Shown: in pieces, positions 7,987 through 15,324 of the stretch | Numbering within the stretch: position 1 is the first letter of the stretch | Layout: every line of letters starts with the position of its first letter | Source: Opitutaceae bacterium | GTDB taxonomy: Bacteria > Verrucomicrobiota > Verrucomicrobiia > Opitutales > Opitutaceae | Assembly: GCA_018667915.1 (NCBI GenBank) | Contig: JABIRI010000107.1 | Span: forward strand, 1 to 41,430 | Reading direction: 5' to 3' | Length of the DNA: 41,430 nucleotides | Program-made: the position numbers and the translations under genes | The notes under the pieces: generated by a model | Databases searched by the model: none | What the model was told of the DNA's origin: nothing | Seen by the model: only the letters and a program-made list of their open reading frames with translations

Positions 7987-10440
7987 TCACTGCCGGATTT
8001 CGTAGCCGTCTTTGGCGGAGATTTTTTCGAGTAACGCGGTGAAGGTTTTGTTCACTTCTTCATCCTTGAGGGTGCGGTCGGCAGCACGGAACTTGAGGCT
8101 GAAGGCCAAGCTTTTGGTTCCTGCGGGCAACCCTTTGCCTTCGTAGACATCGAACAAGTTCACGTCTTCGAGGGCGAACGACTTCGGCGTCACATCGCGG
8201 GCAACTTTCGAGAGATCCTTCAGCACGTCTCCGGCGGTTGCACTCTGCGGCACGATCAACGCCACGTCGCGAAGTGCGGCCGGCTGAAGCGAGAACGGTT
8301 GGAAGCGTTTACGTTTGCCGCCGCTCTTGAGGCGCTCGGGCAGGATAGCGAACACTCCAGCGAGCACTTTACCCTCGATCCCGCGCGACTTCAGACCTGC
8401 CAAATCGAGCATACCAAAGCGTGCTTTCCAGCCATAACGCATGTCCCCTTGGAGCGTGTGTTGCCCTTCCTGCCAGCCGGAGCTCGCTGGACTCTCGTCG
8501 GGCAGATGGGGTTGGCGCGACAGATCTACCCCGGCCTGAGTTGCCAGGGTTTCGATCAAACGTTTGGTGGTGTAGAAATCACTCGCTTCGCGCTCTTTCC
8601 ACGCGGCGGTGCTATCGGTCGCGATCACAAACCCGACTGCCGCGCATTCGACGACGACGTCTTTTTGCGGAATGAATACCCGGCCGGTTTCGAACAAATG
8701 GGACACCGCATTTCCCCGGGATTGATTAAGTTTCAACGTATCGAGCAATCCACTGATCATGGTAGACCGAAGATGGGACTGATCCTCTACAAATGGGTTA
8801 TCCAACGCGAGGGGAGCCACGGCCGCTTCGCCGGACCAGGTGGCAATTTCGGCTCCCGATCGCAGGGAATAGGTCACGCATTCGTTAAAATTCTGACCTA
8901 TCAGGTAAGATCCTGCCCGGCGATTATATTCCGCTACGGGATCATCATTCGCCAGCAGTCCCGGGCCGGTAACGGTCGTCTCGGGAATTTTCGCCGTGCC
9001 GTGAACGCGCAGGACCTCTTCCACCAGATCGATCGGGCGATCCAGGTCATTCCGCCAGCTCGGGATGCGCACCGTCCACTCTACCCCGGCTTCGCCTTCT
9101 TTTTCGCGAACGATCAAGAGGTCCAACGCTTCGAGCGCGCTGCGTTGATCTTCATTCGCAACATCGAAGCCCAAGCGGGAACGCACCCACGAAGGGTTCA
9201 CCGTCACTTCACGTTCCCACGGCACGTCGCTGCCAACGCGCAAGGTCGGTCCGCAGAGGGTGCCACCGGCAGTTTCCAAAATGAGCGCAATGGCGCGACT
9301 GGTCGCTTCGGGAACAGCGTGGGCATCAATCCCGCGTTCGAACCGGTAGGAAGAATCAGAACTCAGTCCCAGTGCCCGCGAGGTCGCCCGAACCGAGAAG
9401 CGACGAAAGACCGCTACTTCGAGCACCAGGTCGGTGGTGGACTCATCAACGCCCGAGTTTTCACCGCCCATGATACCGGCGACGACCACAGACTTCTCGG
9501 CGTCCGCGATCACCAACATGTCGGTGGTCAGGTCGCGTTCCTTTTCATCCAAGGTGGTGAGCTTTTCACCTTCGTTCGCGCGACGCACGATAATCGAAGG
9601 TCCCGCCAATTTCTTGGCATCGAAGGCGTGCATCGGTTGGCCATATTCGAGCATCACGTAATTACCCACGTCCACGAGGTTATTGATTGGACGCACGCCA
9701 ACGGCAGAGAGGCGTTCCTGCATCCAGCTCGGGCTGGGGCCAACTTTCACACCGGCGATTACTGATCCGGTATAGAGCAGGCAATCTTCCGCGTGATCGA
9801 CGCGCAGGTCCCTGAGCAAATCAGGACGCGTATCTTCAGCGGCCGCATGGTTTACATTCGGATAAGTCAGTTCACGACGGAACCATGCCGCGAGTTCGCG
9901 GGCCACTCCGAGGTGACTTTGGCAGTCGGGACGATTGGGCGTGATCTCGATATCGAAGACGATATCTCCATCAGGTAATGCGTCATTGATCGGGGTGCCG
10001 ATTTCCGGACGATCCGTTAAAATCATCAGGCCCGAATGATCTTCTCCGATTTGTAGTTCTTTCCCGGAGCACATCATGCCCTCGGAAGCTTCGCCCCGGA
10101 TTTTGGATGGCTTGATTTTAAAGTCACCCGGCAGCACCGCACCGATCAATGCGACGGGAACGCGGTCACCGGCTTGGTAATTTTGAGCACCGCAAACGAT
10201 TCGCTTTGTATCGCCGTTGGCTTCACCGACCGCGACACTACAGATCGAAAGCCGATCGGCATTGGGATGCTGATCACGGGACAAGATCTCTCCCACCACA
10301 ACGTTCTCAAGCTGAGGTGCGCCGGTTGATTCGATGCCCTCGACCTCGAACCCGAGGAAGGTAATCGCTTCAGAAATTTGTTCATCAGAAAGACCCGTCA
10401 GGTCGACGTAGTCTTGGAGCCAATTGCGGGAAATTTTCAT
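7987..10440 (-). CDS. pheT: Phenylalanine--tRNA ligase beta subunit
   Basis: Beta chain of the (alpha-beta)2 PheRS; it binds tRNA-Phe and edits Tyr-tRNA(Phe). 817 residues. Domains in order: N-terminal B1; a tRNA-binding OB fold (about 40-155, with the VVVGEILSRDQHPNADRL stretch); the B3/B4 editing region; the B5 region; the catalytic-like core; and a C-terminal FDX-ACB anticodon-binding domain (about 715-817, beginning near FQPFSLQPAALRDVALIV). Start ATG 10440 begins MKISRNWLQDYVDL, the typical PheT start. It is separated from pheS by an inserted four-helix-bundle gene and heptamer repeats, whereas pheS-pheT are usually adjacent. A 488-codon antisense frame over this gene (8299-9765) is a shadow. 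Confidence 0.98.
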   Translation of the reverse strand: MKISRNWLQDYVDLTGLSDEQISEAITFLGFEVEGIESTGAPQLENVVVGEILSRDQHPNADRLSICSVAVGEANGDTKRIVCGAQNYQAGDRVPVALIGAVLPGDFKIKPSKIRGEASEGMMCSGKELQIGEDHSGLMILTDRPEIGTPINDALPDGDIVFDIEITPNRPDCQSHLGVARELAAWFRRELTYPNVNHAAAEDTRPDLLRDLRVDHAEDCLLYTGSVIAGVKVGPSPSWMQERLSAVGVRPINNLVDVGNYVMLEYGQPMHAFDAKKLAGPSIIVRRANEGEKLTTLDEKERDLTTDMLVIADAEKSVVVAGIMGGENSGVDESTTDLVLEVAVFRRFSVRATSRALGLSSDSSYRFERGIDAHAVPEATSRAIALILETAGGTLCGPTLRVGSDVPWEREVTVNPSWVRSRLGFDVANEDQRSALEALDLLIVREKEGEAGVEWTVRIPSWRNDLDRPIDLVEEVLRVHGTAKIPETTVTGPGLLANDDPVAEYNRRAGSYLIGQNFNECVTYSLRSGAEIATWSGEAAVAPLALDNPFVEDQSHLRSTMISGLLDTLKLNQSRGNAVSHLFETGRVFIPQKDVVVECAAVGFVIATDSTAAWKEREASDFYTTKRLIETLATQAGVDLSRQPHLPDESPASSGWQEGQHTLQGDMRYGWKARFGMLDLAGLKSRGIEGKVLAGVFAILPERLKSGGKRKRFQPFSLQPAALRDVALIVPQSATAGDVLKDLSKVARDVTPKSFALEDVNLFDVYEGKGLPAGTKSLAFSLKFRAADRTLKDEEVNKTFTALLEKISAKDGYEIRQ

Positions 10441-10483
10441 TTTTTGAAAAGTAGTGAGTAGCGGGTAGTGGGTAGCGAGTAGA
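10441..10483. repeat. Heptamer-repeat block, pheT side of the four-helix cassette
   Basis: After TTTTTGAA come five degenerate units AAGTAGT, GAGTAGC, GGGTAGT, GGGTAGC, GAGTAGA. The block abuts the pheT start codon and is the inverted partner of the block at 10846-10878. Confidence 0.85.
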
Positions 10484-10491
10484 CGCGAAAC

Positions 10492-10848
10492 CTATCGCTT
10501 CATGCCGTTGATATAACCTTGGAGGATTCGAGAGACCTCCTCCAAGTCAGCCTGCAATGCCGTCGTATCTGCGTAGTTCAAATCGTGGGCCAAAATGAGG
10601 TGATAGAGACATTCGTCGGCTGAAGCCTCCGCCATATTGTAGAAACGAACTTTGTCGGGGACGGTGCGCTTCCGAAATCCCTCGACAAAATTCGCGGGAA
10701 TACTCGCGGCGGCTCGCCGCAATTGGGATATGAGTCCGAACGATTCGTGGGACGGTAAAGCATTAGTTAATGCGTAAATCGCTAACGTGAATGCATGGGC
10801 CTTTTGCCAGACAACAACCTCACGAAATGACTGTGACGGGTTTTCCAT
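10492..10848 (-). CDS. Four-helix-bundle protein (23S rRNA intervening-sequence / S23-like family)
   Basis: 118 residues from ATG 10848. It matches the small four-helix-bundle family first met as ORFs in 23S rRNA intervening sequences: N-terminal SFREVVVWQKAHAF, then LISQLRRAAASIPANFVEG, then a FYNMAEASADECLYHLILAHDL helix and a final helix ending in ILQGYINGM. The molecular role is unknown; proteins of this family form pentameric bundles. A GTG at 10854 is in frame, but ATG 10848 gives the standard start. That ATG lies inside the last heptamer unit (GAGCATG) of the flanking repeat. The gene splits pheS from pheT and is flanked by inverted heptamer blocks, which marks it as an inserted cassette rather than an original operon member. 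Confidence 0.93.
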   Translation of the reverse strand: MENPSQSFREVVVWQKAHAFTLAIYALTNALPSHESFGLISQLRRAAASIPANFVEGFRKRTVPDKVRFYNMAEASADECLYHLILAHDLNYADTTALQADLEEVSRILQGYINGMKR

Positions 10849-10878
10849 GCTCACTACTCGCTACTCGATGCTCGCTCC
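10846..10878. repeat. Heptamer-repeat block, pheS side of the four-helix cassette
   Basis: Read on the minus strand it is GAGCATC, GAGTAGC, GAGTAGT, GAGCATG; the last unit supplies the ATG of the four-helix gene. Its first 23 plus-strand bases (10846-10868) are identical to 6169-6191 in the gatA-gatB gap. Confidence 0.85.
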
Positions 10879-10884
10879 TGTTTC

Positions 10885-11928
10885 TCAGGCGAATTGCCGG
10901 AGAAACCTCAGGTCGTTTTGGTAGAAGTAGCGGATGTCATCGATGCCATACATCATCATGGCGATGCGCTCGATCCCCATGCCGAAAGCGTATCCACTCC
11001 ACACGGACGAATCATAACCCACGTCGTCGAACACGGCGGGATCCACCATGCCACAGCCCATGATCTCGACCCACTCCTTGTTCACCTTGGGCAAATGTTT
11101 GGCGGAGAGATCCACCTCAAAACTTGGTTCAGTGTAGCCGAAGTAGTGCGGCCGGAAACGCACCTTGGTGTCGGAACCGAGCAGAGACTTGAGGATGTAA
11201 TCGAGCAACGCCTTCAGGTCCTTCACCGTGACATTTTTGTCCACGTAGAGACCTTCGAGCTGATGGAAATTGGCCGAGTGGGTAGCGTCGACCGTGTCGC
11301 GCCGATATACCCGACCAGGTGAAACGATGCGAATCGGGGGCTCGCCTTTCAACATGGTGCGGATCTGCACCGAGGAGGTGTGGGTGCGGAGAAGGTATTT
11401 CTCGTTCTCCACCTTTTTGGCGACGTTACTGAAATTCGCTTTCTCCGGAAAATAGAAGGTGTCCTGGGGATCGCGGGCCGGATGGGTCGCGGGCGTATTC
11501 AGAGCGTCGAAACAGTAATATTCAGTTTCGACCTCGGGACCTTCGACCACGGTGAACCCTACTTTCTTGAGGATGGCGTTGAGCTCCTCGCGCACGAGGG
11601 TGAGCGGATGGCGCGTGCCGGCGATCGGATCAGGAGAAGGTAAAGTCGGGTCTACCGCTGAGCCCAACTGCGAAGCCAGCTCGGCGGCCTCAATTCGGGC
11701 TAAGGACTCATCGAGTAACGCCTGAAGGGTGGTTTTGGTCTCGTTGATGAGTTTCCCCATGGCGGGGCGGTCTTCTTTGGCCACGGTCCCCATCTGCTTC
11801 ATCAGACCGGTGAGTTCCCCCTTCGGCCCCACCAAGGAGGCTTTGAGCGACTCGAAATCGGGTCGCGAAGAAATGTCAGGTAGTTCGGATTTCGCCCGGT
11901 CAACCAGGGCGGCGAGTGAGTCTTGCAT
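10885..11928 (-). CDS. pheS: Phenylalanine--tRNA ligase alpha subunit
   Basis: Catalytic chain of PheRS, 347 residues, cytoplasmic. It has an N-terminal coiled-coil arm (about 1-90, including GPKGELTGLMKQMG) and then the class II core: FRPHYFGYTEPSFEVD, the motif 2 region with FHQLEGLYVDK, and motif 3 GYAFGMGIERIAMMMYGI near the C-terminus. The start is ATG 11928, directly preceded by CTCCTC rather than a Shine-Dalgarno. A hairpin with a U-run ends only about a dozen bases upstream of this ATG, so expression is likely controlled by termination or readthrough, as pheST operons often are. Followed by the four-helix cassette. Confidence 0.98.
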   Translation of the reverse strand: MQDSLAALVDRAKSELPDISSRPDFESLKASLVGPKGELTGLMKQMGTVAKEDRPAMGKLINETKTTLQALLDESLARIEAAELASQLGSAVDPTLPSPDPIAGTRHPLTLVREELNAILKKVGFTVVEGPEVETEYYCFDALNTPATHPARDPQDTFYFPEKANFSNVAKKVENEKYLLRTHTSSVQIRTMLKGEPPIRIVSPGRVYRRDTVDATHSANFHQLEGLYVDKNVTVKDLKALLDYILKSLLGSDTKVRFRPHYFGYTEPSFEVDLSAKHLPKVNKEWVEIMGCGMVDPAVFDDVGYDSSVWSGYAFGMGIERIAMMMYGIDDIRYFYQNDLRFLRQFA

Positions 11929-11939
11929 GAGGAGGGCTT

Positions 11940-11981
11940 AAAAAAAAGAGGACGGTGCCCCGATCAACGGGACCCGTCCTC
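11940..11981 (-). terminator. Factor-independent terminator or attenuator before pheS
   Basis: On the minus strand GAGGACGG (11981-11974) pairs with CCGTCCTC (11955-11948). An inner CCCG/CGGG stem and ATCAA-type loop complete the hairpin, which is followed by eight U (11947-11940). It lies between rplT and pheS, with the pheS ATG 12 bases after the U-run. It may end the rpmI-rplT transcript, attenuate pheS, or both. Confidence 0.8.
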
Positions 11982-11996
11982 CGGAAAGAAGGAAAC

Positions 11997-12012
11997 GAGC
12001 CCGCCCGGGCTC
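11997..12012 (-). promoter_or_regulatory. Second hairpin upstream of the pheS terminator
   Basis: GAGCCCG (11997-12003) and CGGGCTC (12006-12012) form a GC-rich stem just after the rplT stop, followed on the minus strand by a pyrimidine-rich stretch. Together with the terminator at 11940-11981 it makes a tandem-hairpin leader. No Phe-rich leader peptide was recognised between them. Confidence 0.5.
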
Positions 12013-12025
12013 GCGTTGGGAGGAG

Positions 12026-12409
12026 TTAGGCTTTGGCCGCAGCGGCAGCCTTGTTCTTCAACGCGTCTTGGGCTTGTTGCACAATAGCGGTAAAGGCGAC
12101 CTCATCGCGAACGGCGAGATCAGCGAGAACCTTGCGGTCCAATCCGATGTTGGCGGCGTGGATGCCTTCGATGAAGCGGGAGTAGCTCATTCCTTGGGCC
12201 CGGACAGCCGCGTTGAGGCGGACGATCCAGAGGGCACGAGCGGTGCTCTTCTTCTTCTTCCGGTCACGGTAGGCGTATTGCCAAGCATGCTCGACCGCGT
12301 CCTTAGCGTAGCGGTAGAGCTTGGATTTACGGGCGTAATAGCCCTTGGCGTGTTTGAGGAGCTTCTTGCGCCGCTTGTTGGCGGCGGGAGCGTTAGTGGC
12401 ACGAGGCAT
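12026..12409 (-). CDS. rplT: 50S ribosomal protein L20
   Basis: 127 residues, rRNA-binding early assembly protein of the large subunit. The N-terminus MPRATNAPAANKRRKKLLKH is followed by the family stretch AKGYYARKSKLYRYAKDAVEHAW and later LWIVRLNAAVRAQGMSYSRFI, with ANIGLDRKVLADLA near the C-terminus. The alanine/lysine-rich tail is a little longer than in many L20 proteins. It follows rpmI by 83 bases on the minus strand, the normal order. Confidence 0.98.
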   Translation of the reverse strand: MPRATNAPAANKRRKKLLKHAKGYYARKSKLYRYAKDAVEHAWQYAYRDRKKKKSTARALWIVRLNAAVRAQGMSYSRFIEGIHAANIGLDRKVLADLAVRDEVAFTAIVQQAQDALKNKAAAAAKA

Positions 12410-12492
12410 GTTTTATATATGTTTGGTTTTGGCGCCGTCGGGTCGTCTCGTTAAGAATCACCCAGACAGCGAATTGCGGATTGTTGCGCAGC

Positions 12493-12690
12493 TTACTTAA
12501 GGCCGTGGGGAAGCCCACGCATTAGGTTAGCCGTGCGGCCGGGCGACACATGTTTGTCCTGAGAGGCGCGACGCTTTTGCTTCGAGCTCTTGGTGCCTAA
12601 CAAGTGACGAAAACCGGGAGTGCGGCGCATCAACTTGCCCGTTCCGGTCAATTTGAAGCGCTTGGCGATGGATTTTTTAGTCTTCTGCAT
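12493..12690 (-). CDS. rpmI: 50S ribosomal protein L35
   Basis: 65 residues from ATG 12690: MQKTKKSIAKRFKLTGTGK, then RRTPGFRHLLGTKSSKQKRR and a C-terminal LMRGLPHGLK, the full L35 pattern. A longer in-frame extension to 12807 has no family similarity and is rejected. The usual upstream neighbour infC (IF-3) is absent; the next features upstream are tRNA genes on the other strand. The ATG is directly preceded by CTCTCCTC, with no Shine-Dalgarno. Confidence 0.97.
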   Translation of the reverse strand: MQKTKKSIAKRFKLTGTGKLMRRTPGFRHLLGTKSSKQKRRASQDKHVSPGRTANLMRGLPHGLK

Positions 12691-12953
12691 GAGGAGAGTT
12701 GTCGAAAACAGAGTGCGCCTCCCCCCTTGGCAAGGGGATTTTTGGAGAAAGCTTCGGACTGATATTTCGAGGACCTGAGGGAACAAGCGTTTTGCTCGGC
12801 ACCACAAGAATACTTAAAATCAGGGAGATCGCGGTGCGGGAATCTTCGGGCAAAACTGCGATGAATCGTTTGTTCATTCAAAAGCCGCTCAAAAGCAAAG
12901 AAGTTGGTTGACAACACCAGAGCCAGAATGAGCAACTCGCCGTTCCATTGTAT
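12691..12953 (-). other. Leader/promoter region of rpmI, no gene
   Basis: 263 bases between rpmI and the divergent tRNA-Lys. On the minus strand it must carry the rpmI promoter and a long 5' leader. A short hairpin CCCCTT-GGC-AAGGGG (12723-12737) lies about 33 bases upstream of the rpmI start. No convincing -35/-10 pair was found for rpmI. On the plus strand TTGACA at 12908-12913 is suitably placed for a tRNA-Lys promoter but lacks a good -10. Short frames here resemble no known protein. Confidence 0.45.
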
Positions 12954-13028
<75 letters not shown>

Positions 13029-13159
13029 AATTTCAGCTTTCGATTTGTTCTCAGCTAGAGGCCCGAGACCATTTCCCGTTCTTTCAAGCACATCCCTCCT
13101 TTGAACAATCGCAGCGAATCCGCTGTAACCGGCTGCCAATACTAGTCTTCCCAATTTCC

Positions 13160-13234
13160 GCCGGCGTAGCTCAATGGTAGAGCACCTGTTTTGTAAACAG
13201 GCGGTTACAGGTTCGATTCCAGTCGCCGGCTCCA
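13160..13234 (+). tRNA. tRNA-Thr(UGU)
   Basis: Acceptor GCCGGCG pairs perfectly with CGCCGGC. D stem is GCTC/GAGC; anticodon stem CCTGT/ACAGG has loop TTTGTAA (anticodon TGT). T stem ACAGG/CCAGT has one internal A-A mismatch. Discriminator is T, with encoded CCA at 13232-13234. Confidence 0.92.
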
Positions 13235-13265
13235 TTTCTCAAATTTCAAATTTGAGAACCCTCAA

Positions 13266-13339
13266 TGCCCGATGGTGTAATGGTAGCACCGCAGACTCTG
13301 ACTCTGCTTGTCTAGGTTCGAGCCCTAGTCGGGCAGCCA
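13266..13339 (+). tRNA. tRNA-Gln(CUG)
   Basis: Acceptor TGCCCGA pairs with TCGGGCA. Anticodon stem GCAGA/TCTGC has loop CTCTGAC (anticodon CTG). T loop is TTCGAGC, discriminator G, and CCA is encoded at 13337-13339. The gatCAB genes needed if Gln-tRNA is made by transamidation are in the same window. Confidence 0.95.
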
Positions 13340-13665
13340 TTTGAGGTTTTTTCTGAGCGGTCTATTTACGTTTTAAGTCGAACGACGTTGACAGATTCAA
13401 TCGTTACCGAGACCTGTGCTTCCCGTTGTTTTCGATTTACCCGCATTAGACTAATCCCCTTAAACCTAATCTTTCCCACCCACTCTTTTTCCACAAACAA
13501 CGCATCCTGTTCGATGTCATGGAATAATTAGCGATTATCTGGAATTGCACCTCAATTCAAGTTGCTAGCCGCCCCTTTAATGGACGAAATAACAGCCCCC
13601 TTCCTCCAATCTCAATTTTCTTACTAATAACCTCCAACTCTCCTCTTAACTCATAACTAGATAAC
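13340..13665 (+). other. Intergenic region upstream of the exbB operon
   Basis: 326 bases between tRNA-Gln and exbB with no convincing gene. TTGACA is present at 13388-13393 without a recognisable -10 at 16-18 bases. The last 100 bases are pyrimidine- and A/T-rich (CTCTCCTCTTAACTC) and lead into the exbB ATG without a Shine-Dalgarno. The operon promoter presumably lies here. Confidence 0.4.
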
Positions 13666-14331
13666 ATGACCTCACTCTCCCTACCGATCGCTTTCTTGAT
13701 GGGCCTGTCTCCAATGGAGTTCTTCATCCATGGCGGATACATCATGTGGCCGCTCATCGTTCTTTCCTTCGTCATTTTGACGGTGGTTATCGAACGCGTC
13801 ATCTTCACCATCCGCGAGTCCGCTAACCGCGATCGCGATTCCGTCGAGAAACTGCTCGAGCGCGTTGAAGCCGGTGATTTCGAAGGTGCGATCAACATCG
13901 GCAAGAAATCCAAGGATTTTCTCGCCCGCATTCTCGTTTACACCCTGACCCACCGCGAAACCTCGATGGCCAACGCCTTCGCTCGCGCATCCAACCAAGA
14001 GATGCAGCGCTACAATCAAGGTATGCCGACCATCGATACGATCGTTACTGCCGCCCCTTACGTGGGTCTGCTCGGAACGGTTACCGGTATGATGGCGACG
14101 TTCGCCGCTCTCGGTGAAGGTGGCGACATCGGCGCCAACGCCGGTGCGATTACCGGAGGTGTGGGTGAAGCTCTTATCGCTACCGCTTGCGGTCTTGCGG
14201 TCGCTATTTTCGGTCTGTTCCCGTTCAATTACATGAACGCCAAGATCGCTCAGGCTAAGCACGACATCTCCGATGCGTCCAATGCCCTCGAGTTGATCAT
14301 GAGCAAGACTGAGAGCAACACTGCGGCCTAA
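13666..14331 (+). CDS. exbB: ExbB/TolQ/MotA-type proton-channel protein
   Basis: Inner-membrane proton-channel subunit that, with ExbD, powers TonB- or Tol-type work at the outer membrane. 221 residues with three membrane segments at about 25-45, 127-147 and 168-188. The family signature APYVGLLGTVTGMM (about 130-143) precedes segment 3, and GVGEALIATACGLAVAI contains the conserved threonine (T173). The short N-terminus before segment 1 is ExbB/TolQ-like. It is the first gene of a seven-gene run on the plus strand, with 41 bases to exbD. By sequence alone ExbB and TolQ cannot be separated; the TonB gene downstream favours ExbB. Confidence 0.93.
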   Translation: MTSLSLPIAFLMGLSPMEFFIHGGYIMWPLIVLSFVILTVVIERVIFTIRESANRDRDSVEKLLERVEAGDFEGAINIGKKSKDFLARILVYTLTHRETSMANAFARASNQEMQRYNQGMPTIDTIVTAAPYVGLLGTVTGMMATFAALGEGGDIGANAGAITGGVGEALIATACGLAVAIFGLFPFNYMNAKIAQAKHDISDASNALELIMSKTESNTAA

Positions 14332-14372
14332 CCCGCTCCGTTGTAATATTTTAACTCTAGCTCACCCATAAC

Positions 14373-14801
14373 ATGGCAAGCTCTGGAGGCGGCACAAATC
14401 CCGACGGGACCAAGAAGGCGCGTATTGAGGTCATCCCCCTCATCGACGTCATCTTCTTCCTACTCGCGACGTTTGTGCTCTTTACGCTCTCCTTGAACAA
14501 ATCGGAAGGCGTCTCGGTATCACTCCCCGAGACCTCTACGAGTTCAGCTCGTGATCCCGCCGGCACCTACACCATCAGCATCACTGCTGAAGGCACGCTG
14601 GCGTGGAACAAGGACATGATCTCTCTCGATGAATTCTTGGAACGACTCGACGTAGTCTATTCGCAGGAAGGCAAAGAGGCCCAGTTTTTGATCAACGGCG
14701 ATCAAGCGGCCTACTTCAGCCAAGCGCGCTACGTTTTCGACGAAGTTCGCAAAACCGGCTTCCAAAAGGTAAAAATCGAAACTCGGGTTATCCAAGACTA
14801 A
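14373..14801 (+). CDS. exbD: ExbD/TolR family protein, first copy
   Basis: 142 residues: a short cytoplasmic N-terminus, one membrane helix (about 20-42) with the proton-carrying aspartate D25 in PLIDVIFFLL, and a periplasmic ExbD/TolR domain (about 45-142). It works with ExbB. Residues 16-42 are identical to residues 18-44 of the second ExbD, while the periplasmic domains share little; this one carries an acidic ISLDEFLERLD stretch. It lies between exbB and the second exbD with short gaps, so it is almost surely co-transcribed. Confidence 0.93.
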   Translation: MASSGGGTNPDGTKKARIEVIPLIDVIFFLLATFVLFTLSLNKSEGVSVSLPETSTSSARDPAGTYTISITAEGTLAWNKDMISLDEFLERLDVVYSQEGKEAQFLINGDQAAYFSQARYVFDEVRKTGFQKVKIETRVIQD

Positions 14802-14847
14802 GATTTTCGCGCCTAATTAACCTTAAAACTGCACGTATACACTTATT

Positions 14848-15306
14848 ATGGCCGGTAGCAGCAAAGTAAAAAAACTTACCGAAGAGCACGTAAAACAAGC
14901 ACGTATTGAGGTTATCCCCCTCATTGACGTTATCTTTTTCCTGCTCGCGACGTTTGTCCTGTTCACCCTCTCCCTGAATCGCATTCAGTCGATCGACATC
15001 AATCTCCCGCAGGCGGTTCCGCCTAAGCCGCAGGATAATGATGATGATAAGCCTGTAACACTTCAGGTTTCCGACAACGGTAACTACTACTGGAATCAGG
15101 AGCTTATCTCGCTCCCCGAAATCAGCTACCGATTGACTAACTACGTCAATGACGAGCCAAACCCGCGCGTGCTTCTCGCCTCCGATGATTTGGCCAAATA
15201 TGGTGACGTTATCGTGGTATTGGACGCGGTTCGCAGTGTCGAAAAAGACAACCCGACCAAAGTTCAGGTCTCCTTCGAGACCGTTTACCGCCCCACTGGC
15301 CGCTAA
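14848..15306 (+). CDS. exbD: ExbD/TolR family protein, second copy
   Basis: 152 residues with the same membrane helix as the first copy, including aspartate D27. Its periplasmic domain is different: a proline-rich linker (PQAVPPKPQDNDDD), then NYYWNQELISLPEI and an ASDDLAKYGDVIVVLDAVR segment matching the usual ExbD D-x-x-x-Y/F-x-x-V-x-x-v-d pattern. Two unlike ExbD proteins on one ExbB pentamer could give a heteromeric stator; this is inference. Confidence 0.93.
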   Translation: MAGSSKVKKLTEEHVKQARIEVIPLIDVIFFLLATFVLFTLSLNRIQSIDINLPQAVPPKPQDNDDDKPVTLQVSDNGNYYWNQELISLPEISYRLTNYVNDEPNPRVLLASDDLAKYGDVIVVLDAVRSVEKDNPTKVQVSFETVYRPTGR

Positions 15307-15324
15307 CTCGAAAGCAACTCTATC

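Noticed and set aside
8299-9765. 488-codon open frame on the plus strand
   Set aside because: It lies wholly antisense to pheT and has no recognisable domain; GC-rich codon bias of pheT explains the open frame.
6104-10878. Heptamer blocks as CRISPR arrays
   Set aside because: Units are 7 bases and contiguous, with no spacers and no cas genes.
12908-12913. TTGACA as a firm promoter for tRNA-Lys
   Set aside because: No acceptable -10 hexamer 16-18 bases downstream; mentioned only as a candidate.
12648-12935. Small minus-strand gene or infC remnant upstream of rpmI
   Set aside because: The frames do not resemble IF-3 or any other protein and overlap the rpmI start in another frame.
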